Origin: Bryobacterales bacterium KBS 96
GTDB lineage: Bacteria > Acidobacteriota > Terriglobia > Bryobacterales > Bryobacteraceae
Direction: 5' to 3'
DNA length: 64,000 bases
NCBI GenBank assembly: GCA_000381625.1
Contig: KB906767.1
Location: 314,729 to 378,728, forward strand
Shown: positions 9,767 through 18,215 of the stretch, piece by piece
Layout: every line of letters begins with the position of its first letter
Position numbering within the stretch: position 1 is the first letter of the stretch
The notes under the pieces: generated by a model
What the model was told of the DNA's origin: nothing
What the model saw: only the letters and a program-made list of their open reading frames with translations
Database searches by the model: none
Translations under genes and position numbers: made by a program

Positions 9767-10781
9767 CTTTGGCGACATCGCCCTGAAAACGGTCCAGCAG
9801 ATCGCGCAGCAGCAGCCCGGCATAGGTCGTCAAAGTCTCCGGAGCGACATCGTTGACATCGAGGCGCTTCGGAGGCCGCAGGCGCTCGGGAAGCTCCGAA
9901 TAATCGCGCTTGTCGTGCAGATACAGCGAGTGAGCGTAACGCAACGAGTGCCGCGTGATCTGCCAAACGCCGGAGGCGTAGTCGACCACCAGCACCCGCC
10001 TGCGTTTTCGCTCAAGCACAATGTCGCCGGGATCGGGACGCCGCTTCCAGATGGCGTGGTCCAGGTCGCCCGGGACGTTCATGTAGTCGTTCTCCATCGC
10101 GCCCACGCCGAGAAATAGATCGATCGGGATGTCGTAGAACTTTGAGACCGCGATAATATCGGCGGCCAGCCGTGTTGCTTGCGTTCGGGTCAGCGGCGAA
10201 GGAACGAGGCCTTCTCCGCTCCGGACGCGCGGATCTGTCATGGATTTGAAGCGAATGAATCGCCGCAGATAATTCTTCAATTCGTCGGGATGGAGATCGT
10301 CAAGGCTCTGGTTGACGGGACCCGCGTACGCATCGAGAAAGAGACGCGTCTGTTTCAGGTCGCGAACCATCTCGGATTCGGCAACCCAGTTGTAATCGAG
10401 CGCGGCCGTGAGTCCACTCGCTTGCAGATTTTCTAGAAGCGCGGCCCCTTCGAGCGTATCGTTCGGAAGCCGAAGCAAAATGTAGTAGACGGGTCTGCCA
10501 TTCTGCTCCCTCGATGTCAGCATCACCTGCTTGTCGCTCAGAACGCCGAGCGAGCGGTAATGGTCGAACATCAAGTAGGCAAACAGGTCATCATCGAATT
10601 TTGCCAATTGCCCGACCAGGGCTCTATTGGGGAAGGAAATGACGGGCGCGCTATCCTCCGCCAGCACCTCGGGCATACCGGACGGGAGCGTAATCCGCAT
10701 CTGCCGCGGCCAGTAGATGAATCCGAAGACACCGGCGGCGCCCGAAATTACCAGCGCGAGCGCGATCCAGACGATCCGCAT
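9597..10781 (-). CDS. membrane-anchored lytic transglycosylase-like protein
   Basis: A 394-residue protein with an N-terminal membrane anchor (residues 4-24, IVWIALALVISGAAGVFGF). The middle resembles an MltG-like or unassigned periplasmic region. A C-terminal lysozyme-like SLT domain has Glu230 in FLGVGAMENDYMNV as the probable catalytic acid, and later VGAYNGGVRNPNLKYA corresponds to the family's AYNAG motif. It should act on peptidoglycan in the periplasm. The acidic C-terminus (EDETDGEKE) is the part duplicated downstream of the neighbouring R-M gene. The gene is intact. I cannot assign it to a named Mlt subfamily. Confidence 0.8.
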   Translation of the reverse strand: MRIVWIALALVISGAAGVFGFIYWPRQMRITLPSGMPEVLAEDSAPVISFPNRALVGQLAKFDDDLFAYLMFDHYRSLGVLSDKQVMLTSREQNGRPVYYILLRLPNDTLEGAALLENLQASGLTAALDYNWVAESEMVRDLKQTRLFLDAYAGPVNQSLDDLHPDELKNYLRRFIRFKSMTDPRVRSGEGLVPSPLTRTQATRLAADIIAVSKFYDIPIDLFLGVGAMENDYMNVPGDLDHAIWKRRPDPGDIVLERKRRRVLVVDYASGVWQITRHSLRYAHSLYLHDKRDYSELPERLRPPKRLDVNDVAPETLTTYAGLLLRDLLDRFQGDVAKAVGAYNGGVRNPNLKYAAGVEIVASYARRVIARAAALNRVAVSKVQFEDETDGEKE

Positions 10782-10975
10782 AAATTGTTAGGACGTTTGA
10801 CGTACCCCAGTCCTCGAAATAGTTAAACTTTCCCGGTCGAAAGCTCGCCAGATTATACCAGCGGAAAATTGCCGCGCCATTTGCGAAGACTGGCTTCCCT
10901 TACTGATTAGACGAGCATAACCTTCATTGGGGTTGCCTCTGGAAGCCCGCGGGATCGCAAGTGGCGCGGCCGCTG

Positions 10976-13384
10976 CTATTTTTCGGCTGAAGTAGCCACA
11001 GGGACGCCGACAGGTGTGGGCAGAAGGCTGCTGGTGACGTGAATCTGCCGGTCGCCGCTGGCCAGATTGAAAACCAGTGTGCCGTCTGGATGGCTCGCAG
11101 CCGAGCCGCTCCATTGTTCTTCGCTTTGCGAGCCTTGTAAGCCGGTCAACGTTAGTTGAGGCCAACCGGCTTCAAACGACAGATTGAAGTGACCCGACAG
11201 ATTGTCAAACGCGACATCGGGCGACATCTCCAGGTCGCTGCCGTCGAAGGCGCCGGAAGCACGCAGGTTGGCGAGCGTATCCGCGCCGGTTCCGGAGCTG
11301 TCCAGATGCCCGCTCGCGGAAATCACACCATCGTTCCAGGGAAAACCGGATACCTCGCCCGTTAGACGATAACGAGGCAGGGCGCCGCCGAGCGCAATGG
11401 AGCCTCGTGCTTCGATTGCCCCTCCGGGAAGTTGCACGTCCAGAGCCGAAAGCTGCACGTTCGGCCCCGTCCAGATAATGTGGGCGCGTAACGCTCCAAA
11501 CGGGCTGCCGTCGATGGAAAATTTCGGAATGGTGATATCGCCTTCCAGATTTCTCGCAGTGAGCCAACCAGGCAAAGAACGCCGTCCGAAGCGGAAGCGC
11601 GCCAGAAATCCGGAAGGGCGAAGGGCCGGCGCGAGCGCCTGCTGCAGGTCGGCAATGTCGGCGGCATCCAATTTCAGGTGGATGCGTTCGGTACGCCCGG
11701 GGCCCGCGTTGTAGCGATAATCGCCCGTGATTAAGTGGTCGCCGGCCTTTGCCGATAGCCGCGTGACGCTGACGTCGCTTCCCGAGAGAGTGAAGTGCCC
11801 GCTAAACTGTTTGAGCGGTATCGTCAGTCCGGGCGGCTCAAATTCAGCTTTCGCAATCTGGAACTGGCCCGCCCATGTCGGATCGTCCGGCAGCTGATGC
11901 CGGTAAGCGAGTTGACCCGTAATCGAGCCATTCGAAAAAGCCGGCAGTATGGGGGGTGCGCTGAACCAGGGTTCGATCATCCGGCTGAAATCGTTCACAG
12001 GCGCATCGCTGACGTTCAGGATTGCGGCAACGCGCCGGGTGTCCGGAAAATAATCCCCGCTGGCTTCAAACTTGCCTCCGAAATCGGTATCGAGGGACAC
12101 GGGAGCGAAATGAATTCTTCCACCTTCCACACTAACGACGGCATCGGAAGCTTTCAACGGCGCAAGATCGGGCAGGGACGCCGTGAGGCCGGAGAATTCC
12201 AGGGCGCCGTTCCAGCCGTGGCGATTCGAATAGCCTACTGCTCCATTCGCCGCTCCGGTTATCGCCAGACCGTCAGGCAAGCCCAAACCCATGCGCCTGG
12301 CGAGAGGTAATAATCTTCCAGCGGGAGCGCTTTTAAATTGCGCAACAATCGCCCAGCCTGGCGCTCTCAGCAAGTCGCGTACACGAACGTGGAGGAGCAC
12401 GGGCGACGGCTCCGGCGGATCGGTAGGCAAAGTATCGAGTTCCAGGCGATGCCCCGACAGGTCGAGTGCGCCACCATAGCGCACTTCCCACTCTTCTCCG
12501 GATGAGGGCATCAAATCCCAGCGATGAACGTCTTCGAGCCGCAAATTTCCACGGATCTTCAGGTCGCCAGCGGGGCCGGAGATTACCGCGTGGGAACTCA
12601 CGTAGCCATGAACGCCGATATCGTAGCCTTCGAGGAGCGCCGTGATGTCGCTGAGGTTGCTCCGATCGAGCGTAAGATCCGCTTCGAGCTGATTGGATGC
12701 GGGCGTGGCCGGTTTCAGATACCAGTTGGCATCACCTCGCAGTGTTCCGAATCCGTGTCCCGGACGATCGGACCGGGCTGGAGATCCTTCGAAGCTAATG
12801 CGGAGTTTGCCGCCGCTTTCCGGGGACACAGAGAAATCGGAGCTATCTACATAGAACGTGCTTTTTCGATCGCCGAATTTGAAATTGATCCGTCCGTCCG
12901 AGACTTCCAGTGCAGGCAAGGACCTGGGAGCCCCGCTTCCGGGTGCGCTCAGGCGGTTGATCAGCTCGACGGCATTCCAGGAGCCATCACTACGCTTGAC
13001 GGCATTTAAGATGGGGTCCACCAGGCGGAGGCTCGAGAATTGAATTTTTCCGAGAAGCAGCTTGTCCAGGCGAACCCGCGCTTCGAGAGTCGGCACGTAC
13101 GCGCACGGCTCGATGCCGTAGCGGCGATCTTCTTCAATGGTGACGCTGTCTATAGAAAATCCAGGCCCGGAGAACAGCGTGTAGTGGACTTTACCGATTT
13201 CGACGCGGCGCCCCAGCGACGCTTCGAGTGCTTCTTTGATTTGCCGCCCGTACTTGCCCGCGCCGACAAACGGCGCGACAATCCCCACTGCAAGAAGAAC
13301 GGCAACCGCGATGAGCGCATATTTAAATAACCGGCGAAGAGCGGATCTTGCAGCCGTTGCAGGCGGTGATTGGTTCACTTTCAC
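10976..13384 (-). CDS. AsmA-like protein, probable inter-membrane lipid transport
   Basis: An 802-residue protein with a single N-terminal transmembrane segment (about 20-42, FKYALIAVAVLLAVGIVAPF), then a long beta-rich periplasmic region. Just after the anchor comes GRRVEIGKVHYTLFSGPGFSIDSVTI, the typical AsmA/DUF748 opening, followed by LLLGKIQFSSLRLVDP. Repeated amphipathic strands continue to the end (LDVQLPGGAIEARGSIALGG, ASGHLDSSG). AsmA/TamB/YhdP relatives form hydrophobic grooves that move phospholipid toward the outer membrane, and the same role is inferred here. It is divergent from the HAD gene, with about 105 bases between starts. Confidence 0.82.
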   Translation of the reverse strand: MKVNQSPPATAARSALRRLFKYALIAVAVLLAVGIVAPFVGAGKYGRQIKEALEASLGRRVEIGKVHYTLFSGPGFSIDSVTIEEDRRYGIEPCAYVPTLEARVRLDKLLLGKIQFSSLRLVDPILNAVKRSDGSWNAVELINRLSAPGSGAPRSLPALEVSDGRINFKFGDRKSTFYVDSSDFSVSPESGGKLRISFEGSPARSDRPGHGFGTLRGDANWYLKPATPASNQLEADLTLDRSNLSDITALLEGYDIGVHGYVSSHAVISGPAGDLKIRGNLRLEDVHRWDLMPSSGEEWEVRYGGALDLSGHRLELDTLPTDPPEPSPVLLHVRVRDLLRAPGWAIVAQFKSAPAGRLLPLARRMGLGLPDGLAITGAANGAVGYSNRHGWNGALEFSGLTASLPDLAPLKASDAVVSVEGGRIHFAPVSLDTDFGGKFEASGDYFPDTRRVAAILNVSDAPVNDFSRMIEPWFSAPPILPAFSNGSITGQLAYRHQLPDDPTWAGQFQIAKAEFEPPGLTIPLKQFSGHFTLSGSDVSVTRLSAKAGDHLITGDYRYNAGPGRTERIHLKLDAADIADLQQALAPALRPSGFLARFRFGRRSLPGWLTARNLEGDITIPKFSIDGSPFGALRAHIIWTGPNVQLSALDVQLPGGAIEARGSIALGGALPRYRLTGEVSGFPWNDGVISASGHLDSSGTGADTLANLRASGAFDGSDLEMSPDVAFDNLSGHFNLSFEAGWPQLTLTGLQGSQSEEQWSGSAASHPDGTLVFNLASGDRQIHVTSSLLPTPVGVPVATSAEK

Positions 13385-13489
13385 TTACGTTCGGCCGGCG
13401 CGCCGGCATGGCTTGTCGATTGATTATAGCGTTGAGAACGGGTCCGAAAGCGCCGGCTGCCAGGCGCTTCGCATGCTATCCTCTTCGCC

Positions 13490-14191
13490 GTGAAGGGTTC
13501 TCATCCGCCGCTGGCGTTTTTGTTCGATATGGACGGCGTGTTAATCAATTCCATGCCGCTGCACATGCAGGCTTGGGAGGATTACCTGCTGCCGTTCGGA
13601 ATGCGCGTAGACGATCTGGAAAGCCGTATGCACGGCCGCCGGAATCCGGAGTTGGTTCGCGATCTGTTCGGCGAAGGCCTGCCGGAAGATGTAGTGCTGG
13701 AGCACGGAGCCGCCAAGGAGCGGCTGTTTCGGAAATTGCTGGCGGAGGATATCGAGAGATTCCGGATTCCGGGCCTCGTTTCGTTCATCAGACGGCACGC
13801 GGATGTCCCGAAGGCGGTGGGTTCGAACGCGGAACGAGCGAACGTCGATTTTATATTGGACAGGCTTGCGCTCCGGACCTACTTCCAGGCGATTGTCGAC
13901 GGTTCGGAAGTAGCGAAGCCCAAGCCCTTTCCGGATATCTACCTATTAGCGGCGGAGCGCCTGCATATTGAGCCGTCGCGGTGCATTGTATTCGAAGATT
14001 CGCCGGCGGGGGCGGAAGCCGCGCGTGCCGCGAAGATGCGCGTCGTCGCCGTGGAGACGATTCCGACAGAATTTACAGGCGTGGACTTGGTGATCCGTGA
14101 TTTTGAAGACTCGAAGCTGGAACCCTGGCTGCTCTCGCAAACGTCCAGTGAAATAGAGACGCCGCCCGTTTCCACCGGCGTGGAACACTGA
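13490..14191 (+). CDS. HAD-superfamily phosphatase/phosphomutase
   Basis: A 233-residue cytosolic HAD hydrolase with a GTG start. Motif I is FLFDMDGVLINS, where Asp13 is the nucleophile and Asp15 the acid/base. The cap region follows (MPLHMQAWEDYL). Motif II/III elements are VGSNAERANVDFIL and VAKPKPFPDIYLLAAERL, and motif IV is IVFEDSPAGAEAARAAKMRVVAV. This is the beta-phosphoglucomutase/sugar-phosphatase subgroup with a helical C1 cap, and the substrate is not fixed by sequence. It is followed after four bases by an exported unknown protein, so the two genes probably share a transcript. Confidence 0.88.
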   Translation: MKGSHPPLAFLFDMDGVLINSMPLHMQAWEDYLLPFGMRVDDLESRMHGRRNPELVRDLFGEGLPEDVVLEHGAAKERLFRKLLAEDIERFRIPGLVSFIRRHADVPKAVGSNAERANVDFILDRLALRTYFQAIVDGSEVAKPKPFPDIYLLAAERLHIEPSRCIVFEDSPAGAEAARAAKMRVVAVETIPTEFTGVDLVIRDFEDSKLEPWLLSQTSSEIETPPVSTGVEH

Positions 14192-14195
14192 ACCC

Positions 14196-14684
14196 ATGGT
14201 TACTCGAAGACAGATTCTGGCAGCACTGGCGGGAGTGGCCGTGGCGTCGCGAACCGGCGTGGCGGCGGATAGTTACAGCGGCCCCGTCCCACCGAAGAAA
14301 GACGTTCCCTATCTTCTTCACGCGGATAACCTGATCGAAACAGAGGTTATTAACGCGTCGGAGTTGTCGCAAAAGAAGGACGTGACGTTTTCGGTGCCCG
14401 GCGCGACTTCACCCGCCAGAACTCCGTTGGCGGAACCGATTTTTTTGTTTGCCTCCGACCATATCACCCCCGATAGCCTTAGCCTGTATCAGTTCGAAGT
14501 GAAGAACGGCCACCGCGAAATCAAAATTCCGAGAAGCAAGGGCGGCGTGAAGTCGTTCCACACCTCGCTACGCACGCTTGCTCCGGGCTTGTTCCGGATT
14601 GAAGCGGCCGAATATCTCGAGAATGGCGAATACGCGCTCTCACCTGAGGGACAAAACATCGCATTCTGCTTTACGGTGTTCTGA
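14196..14684 (+). CDS. exported hypothetical protein (Tat-like signal)
   Basis: A 162-residue protein starting with a twin-arginine-like signal (VTRRQILAALAGVAVASRTGVAA), predicting cleavage near residue 24. The mature part is beta-rich with no known catalytic motif and no cysteines except one near the C-terminus (AFCFTVF). I do not recognise a family. Its start lies four bases after the HAD gene's stop, and it is followed by a haem-binding-domain gene, suggesting one transcriptional unit. Confidence 0.7.
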   Translation: MVTRRQILAALAGVAVASRTGVAADSYSGPVPPKKDVPYLLHADNLIETEVINASELSQKKDVTFSVPGATSPARTPLAEPIFLFASDHITPDSLSLYQFEVKNGHREIKIPRSKGGVKSFHTSLRTLAPGLFRIEAAEYLENGEYALSPEGQNIAFCFTVF

Positions 14685-14698
14685 TTCCGAGTGCTGCG

Positions 14699-15184
14699 TT
14701 GCATGTGAAGCTGTCACGAAAACGAACGTATTGGTGGTTGATTATCGTCGCGGCGCTCTTCTCTCTGTCGTGGTCATGGAGCGTGGCCGAGAACCCCGAA
14801 AGCGAGCCGAACGGCACATTGGAAGCGATGCTGCATCCACCTTCGCCGGTGGAAACAATATTGCGGGAATCCTGCTATGACTGCCATTCGAACTCGACCC
14901 ACTGGCCGTGGTTCGTTCACTTCCGTCCGTTCGCTTCGAAAATCCGCCGGGATGTCGAGGATGGCCGCAACAAATTGAATTTCTCGGAATGGCGGATGCA
15001 GACCGGCGGGAATGCGCAGTTAGAGAGCAGGACGCTCGCAACCTCGTGCTCGCTGATGGAAGCAGGCATGATGCCGCCACACTATTACACGTATGTACAT
15101 CCGGGAGCCGCTCCGTCGAGCGCGGAGGTGAAGCGTTTCTGCCAATGGGCGAACGCGGAAGCGAACCGGCTGGCCGCACGGTAG
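14699..15184 (+). CDS. exported haem-binding-domain protein (Haem_bd-like)
   Basis: About 160 residues with an N-terminal hydrophobic anchor or signal (RTYWWLIIVAALFSLSWSWS). The c-type haem motif CYDCH follows, in ESCYDCHSNSTHWPWF, the signature of the Haem_bd (PF14376-like) domain. A conserved downstream Met-rich stretch (MEAGMMPPHYY) may give the distal ligand. It should be a small periplasmic or membrane-tethered monohaem protein in electron transfer or oxidative catabolism. The frame opens at TTG 14699; GTG at 14705 is an equally good start. The gene ends in front of a palindromic repeat. Confidence 0.82.
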   Translation: MHVKLSRKRTYWWLIIVAALFSLSWSWSVAENPESEPNGTLEAMLHPPSPVETILRESCYDCHSNSTHWPWFVHFRPFASKIRRDVEDGRNKLNFSEWRMQTGGNAQLESRTLATSCSLMEAGMMPPHYYTYVHPGAAPSSAEVKRFCQWANAEANRLAAR

Positions 15185-15192
15185 CAGAGATG

Positions 15193-15230
15193 GCGCCGGC
15201 TTCCCGGTTCGCCGAGGCGAGTCCCGGCGC
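15193..15230. repeat. intergenic imperfect hairpin
   Basis: GCGCCGG at 15193-15199 pairs with CCGGCGC at 15224-15230, and the loop contains a second small stem (TCGCC / GGCGA). It lies between two convergent genes, so it may help termination in both directions. No T-run is present. Confidence 0.4.
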
Positions 15231-15276
15231 TGCAGACACGAGTATCCGCGCCGCGAGAGCCTGTCTTTGTATGTGT

Positions 15277-16020
15277 CTATATGCGCCCGAATTTCTTGAC
15301 CGCTTCGCGGATCGATTTGTATTTTTCGATATACGGATACATGCTGTGTTCGGAGTTGTCGAGTTGCTCCGCTTTCGTCAATACGGCGGCGGCTTTCTGC
15401 CGCGGCACGACGACGATGCCGTCCATGTCCGCCGATACGATATCGCCCGGATTCACCGTCACGCCGGCGCAGGTGATCGGGATGTTTTTACCGGCGAAAC
15501 GGTAATGATTCACCGTGGTGGATGGAACCGCTCCCCGGCTGAAGACCGGGAACTGCAGCTTTGCAATCTGAGGAGTATCGCGGACACCTCCATCGACGAC
15601 AGCTCCGGCGAGTCCTCGAAACTTCATTGCCGTGGACATTAGGCCGCCAATTCCCGCATAGTCCGCGCCGTCTTGCACGGTCATGACGTAGACCGAGCCG
15701 GCCGGGGCCTCATCGATTGCGTCCAACATTCCTTGCAGGGCCGCCGCGCCATCGTGATTCTCCTCGCGCTTCAGCAGAACCGTGACGGCCGGCCCGGCAA
15801 ATTTGGTGGCAGCAAGCGGCCGCATTTCATGCGACATGTATATCTTCTGCCCGTACAATTGTTCCATTGCGTCCGAGACGGACGCCACCTCGACCAGACG
15901 GTACTTCTCGCTCAGGCCCGTTTCATCCGGAGCCGGTTTCTGCATTGCGCGGGTCGAAAAGAGCAGGCAGAACAACGCGGCGGGCAGAGCCAGCATCAAA
16001 AGTTTCGTTTTACTTCGCAT
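15277..16020 (-). CDS. RraA-family protein with N-terminal export signal
   Basis: A 247-residue protein of the RraA / 4-hydroxy-4-methyl-2-oxoglutarate aldolase fold. The fold markers are VASVSDAMEQLYGQ, GPAVTVLL, ADYAGIGGLMSTAMKFRGLAG, AVVDGGVRDTPQI (the Arg-Asp pair used for metal and substrate binding) and VNPGDIVSADMDGIVVVPR. What is unusual is the signal-peptide-like start KTKLLMLALPAALFCLLFSTRA, since RraA and HMG aldolases are normally cytosolic. It could be an exported aldolase or carboxylyase, but the RNase E-inhibitor role is very unlikely. It is convergent with the haem-binding gene and divergent from the DUF362 operon. Confidence 0.82.
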   Translation of the reverse strand: MRSKTKLLMLALPAALFCLLFSTRAMQKPAPDETGLSEKYRLVEVASVSDAMEQLYGQKIYMSHEMRPLAATKFAGPAVTVLLKREENHDGAAALQGMLDAIDEAPAGSVYVMTVQDGADYAGIGGLMSTAMKFRGLAGAVVDGGVRDTPQIAKLQFPVFSRGAVPSTTVNHYRFAGKNIPITCAGVTVNPGDIVSADMDGIVVVPRQKAAAVLTKAEQLDNSEHSMYPYIEKYKSIREAVKKFGRI

Positions 16021-16154
16021 TTGTCACCTGTTTATAGATCGTACGAAACCAAAAGGTCAAGAGAGGACAGTCCGGCTGTATGCGATGGTATATCATGATC
16101 GAGTCGCAAGCGGAAAAATTGACGATCTGATTGTGAACTGGAGCGGATTGTCCC

Positions 16155-17270
16155 TTGGATAGACGTACTTTTCTTCAATTAGCGGCAGCCGCGCCTTTAT
16201 TGGGCGCTGAGATGCCGGTTCCTAAGTATCACATCGTAACCAGCTACAAAAGAATAGACGGTGGCGGCATGCCGGGGAAGTATCCCGCCAGGGCTGTTCG
16301 CGTGCATTCGGAAGGCGCGATCGACACGGCTGCGAATCGCGTGGACGGCGCCGTCGTGCGTAAGATGCTCACTGCCGGGATGCTGAAGTTGACTGGCGCA
16401 TCGAACGAGCGAGACGCATGGAGCCAGTTCATCTCGCCGAACGATGTGGTCGGCATCAAAGTGAATTGCTCAGGGGCGCCGGAGATCAACTCGAACCCGG
16501 AACTGGTCGCCGGTATCATCGACAATCTGATCGCCGTCGGCGTTCCCGCCGACCATATCTACATCTACGACCGCTTCCAGAACCAAATGCGGATCGTAAA
16601 TTTTCCTCCGCATGTCGCAAAGGGCGTCAACATCTGGGCGGCGGAGTCCTCGCGAGGCTCTATTCTCGGGTATGACCCGAATACATACGTCGAGGTCGAT
16701 TTCTTTGGCGAGGAAGATACGCGGTCGAATCTGATTAAACTCGTTTCGGAGAAGTTCACGAAGGTCATTAATGTTCCCACGATGAAAGAGCACCGCGCCG
16801 CCGGCGTGACGGGCTGCCTTAAGAACATTGCCTATGGAGATTTTTCGAACGTGGCCCGGTCGCACCACAGGGAGCACTCGAACACCTACTCGTTCATTGG
16901 AACGCTTGCTTCCGTGGAGCCTTTACGTTCGAGAACCGTGTTGAACATTATGGATGGTCTGCGGAGCGTTTGGCAGGGTGGCCCGTTCTTGCAAAGTCCG
17001 CGTTTTTTGTTTTTCCCGAAAATATTGATGTTCGGCACCGATCCCGTCGCGCTCGATCATTTGCTGATCAACCTGATCGAAAAGAAACGCAAGCAGGAAG
17101 GCGCGCCTTCGATTTTTGACCGCTCCGAGGCGCACGTACGATTTGGGCCGGAGCTGGACCCGAACTTCAACAGCTTCATCCGGGAACCCGCGCACGTCGA
17201 CTACGCTTCCCATCTCGGCCTCGGCGTATACGACATGGCCCGAATCAAGGAAAGCGAAATCAACCTGTGA
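16155..17270 (+). CDS. exported DUF362-domain protein
   Basis: A 371-residue protein starting at TTG with DRRTFLQLAAAAPLLG, a twin-arginine-type signal. The mature part has DUF362 character: PNDVVGIKVNCSGAPEINSNPELVAGIIDNL, then VINVPTMKEHRAAGVTGCLKN and FGTDPVALDHLLINL. DUF362 proteins are of uncertain function, and some relatives carry ferredoxin domains, but no 4Fe-4S motif is seen here. It is the first gene of a four-gene operon (DUF362, unknown, amidohydrolase, RidA), with a GTGA overlap to the next gene. Confidence 0.85.
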   Translation: MDRRTFLQLAAAAPLLGAEMPVPKYHIVTSYKRIDGGGMPGKYPARAVRVHSEGAIDTAANRVDGAVVRKMLTAGMLKLTGASNERDAWSQFISPNDVVGIKVNCSGAPEINSNPELVAGIIDNLIAVGVPADHIYIYDRFQNQMRIVNFPPHVAKGVNIWAAESSRGSILGYDPNTYVEVDFFGEEDTRSNLIKLVSEKFTKVINVPTMKEHRAAGVTGCLKNIAYGDFSNVARSHHREHSNTYSFIGTLASVEPLRSRTVLNIMDGLRSVWQGGPFLQSPRFLFFPKILMFGTDPVALDHLLINLIEKKRKQEGAPSIFDRSEAHVRFGPELDPNFNSFIREPAHVDYASHLGLGVYDMARIKESEINL

Positions 17271-18199
17271 TCGTTCTGGCGCTTGCTGTTCTGTTGCCTT
17301 CTCTTTTTTGGGACCAGAGTCCCGACACGGCAGCCGCGTTGCGCGATGCCGGAATTACGCATGTCTCGGTTCCGCAATCGATGGCGCAGGCGTGGCGGAA
17401 AGTGTCCGGCATCTCCGTTGACGTGGCCGATCCGGGGGGGATGAGGAAGCTGCCCACTCCCTCCGTTCAGTTCCGAATGAATGAGGCGTCCGCGACCCGC
17501 GCTCCCTGGGTGGATGCCAATGGCTGGCGCTATCTGCGCTACGCCGGTTCGAAATTTTATTGCGATGCCCCCGGAAAAGCGGCGGCTCTGGCGGCTGCCG
17601 AAGCATACACATACGGCGCCGGCACGCTAATTCACACAGACACGGATGGGCTGAAACCTCTAGGGCAGATGCTGCAATTCCTGGAGAAGCTGCCCCCGGC
17701 GGATTTGCCGGCCGTAAGCGATATCCGGTTTATCGACGACGGATCGCCGCAATCGGGTGAATTGATGAACCTTCTGATACGCCGGAACCTGCTGTTCCGA
17801 ATCGCCAAGCCCGGAGAATCGGGCAGCGGCCTGGTTGTACAGCTCGGCTCGAAAGAATATCCCAAAGCCGAAGCCGCCAATCCGAGCGTTCTCGCTGAGA
17901 AGGTCCGCGCGAACCTTACGGATGCGAAACGTTCTTTACGGATCTACGGCAGCGAAGTCGTCATCGGCCGGCTGCTCGCGCAGAACGGCTCGGCCCGGCT
18001 CTATCTCATCAATTATCAATCCGGACATCGCGCCGTGGAAGGTATCCGCGTGCGTGTCGCCGGCGACTACTCAAAGCATTCCGTTTCGGCGTATGACGCG
18101 CCGGGGCGCAGCTTGATGGATTACGGCATGAAAACCGGCGCTATCGAGTTCACGCTGCCGGAACTGAAGACCTACGCAGTGGTTGACCTAACACGTTGA
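17267..18199 (+). CDS. exported hypothetical protein in DUF362 operon
   Basis: A 310-residue protein of unknown function, translationally coupled to the DUF362 gene: its GTG overlaps the preceding TGA. A short hydrophobic signal (VLALAVLLPSLFW) begins it. The rest alternates alpha and beta, with no cysteine pair or known active-site motif. The C-terminal part (SARLYLINYQSGHRAVEGIRVRV ... YAVVDL) resembles the beta-sandwich tail found at the end of some glycoside hydrolase-like proteins. A TIM-barrel-like N-half is possible but not demonstrated. The amidohydrolase follows after 16 bases. Confidence 0.7.
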   Translation: MIVLALAVLLPSLFWDQSPDTAAALRDAGITHVSVPQSMAQAWRKVSGISVDVADPGGMRKLPTPSVQFRMNEASATRAPWVDANGWRYLRYAGSKFYCDAPGKAAALAAAEAYTYGAGTLIHTDTDGLKPLGQMLQFLEKLPPADLPAVSDIRFIDDGSPQSGELMNLLIRRNLLFRIAKPGESGSGLVVQLGSKEYPKAEAANPSVLAEKVRANLTDAKRSLRIYGSEVVIGRLLAQNGSARLYLINYQSGHRAVEGIRVRVAGDYSKHSVSAYDAPGRSLMDYGMKTGAIEFTLPELKTYAVVDLTR

Positions 18200-18215
18200 A
18201 AAAGAGATAGAAGAG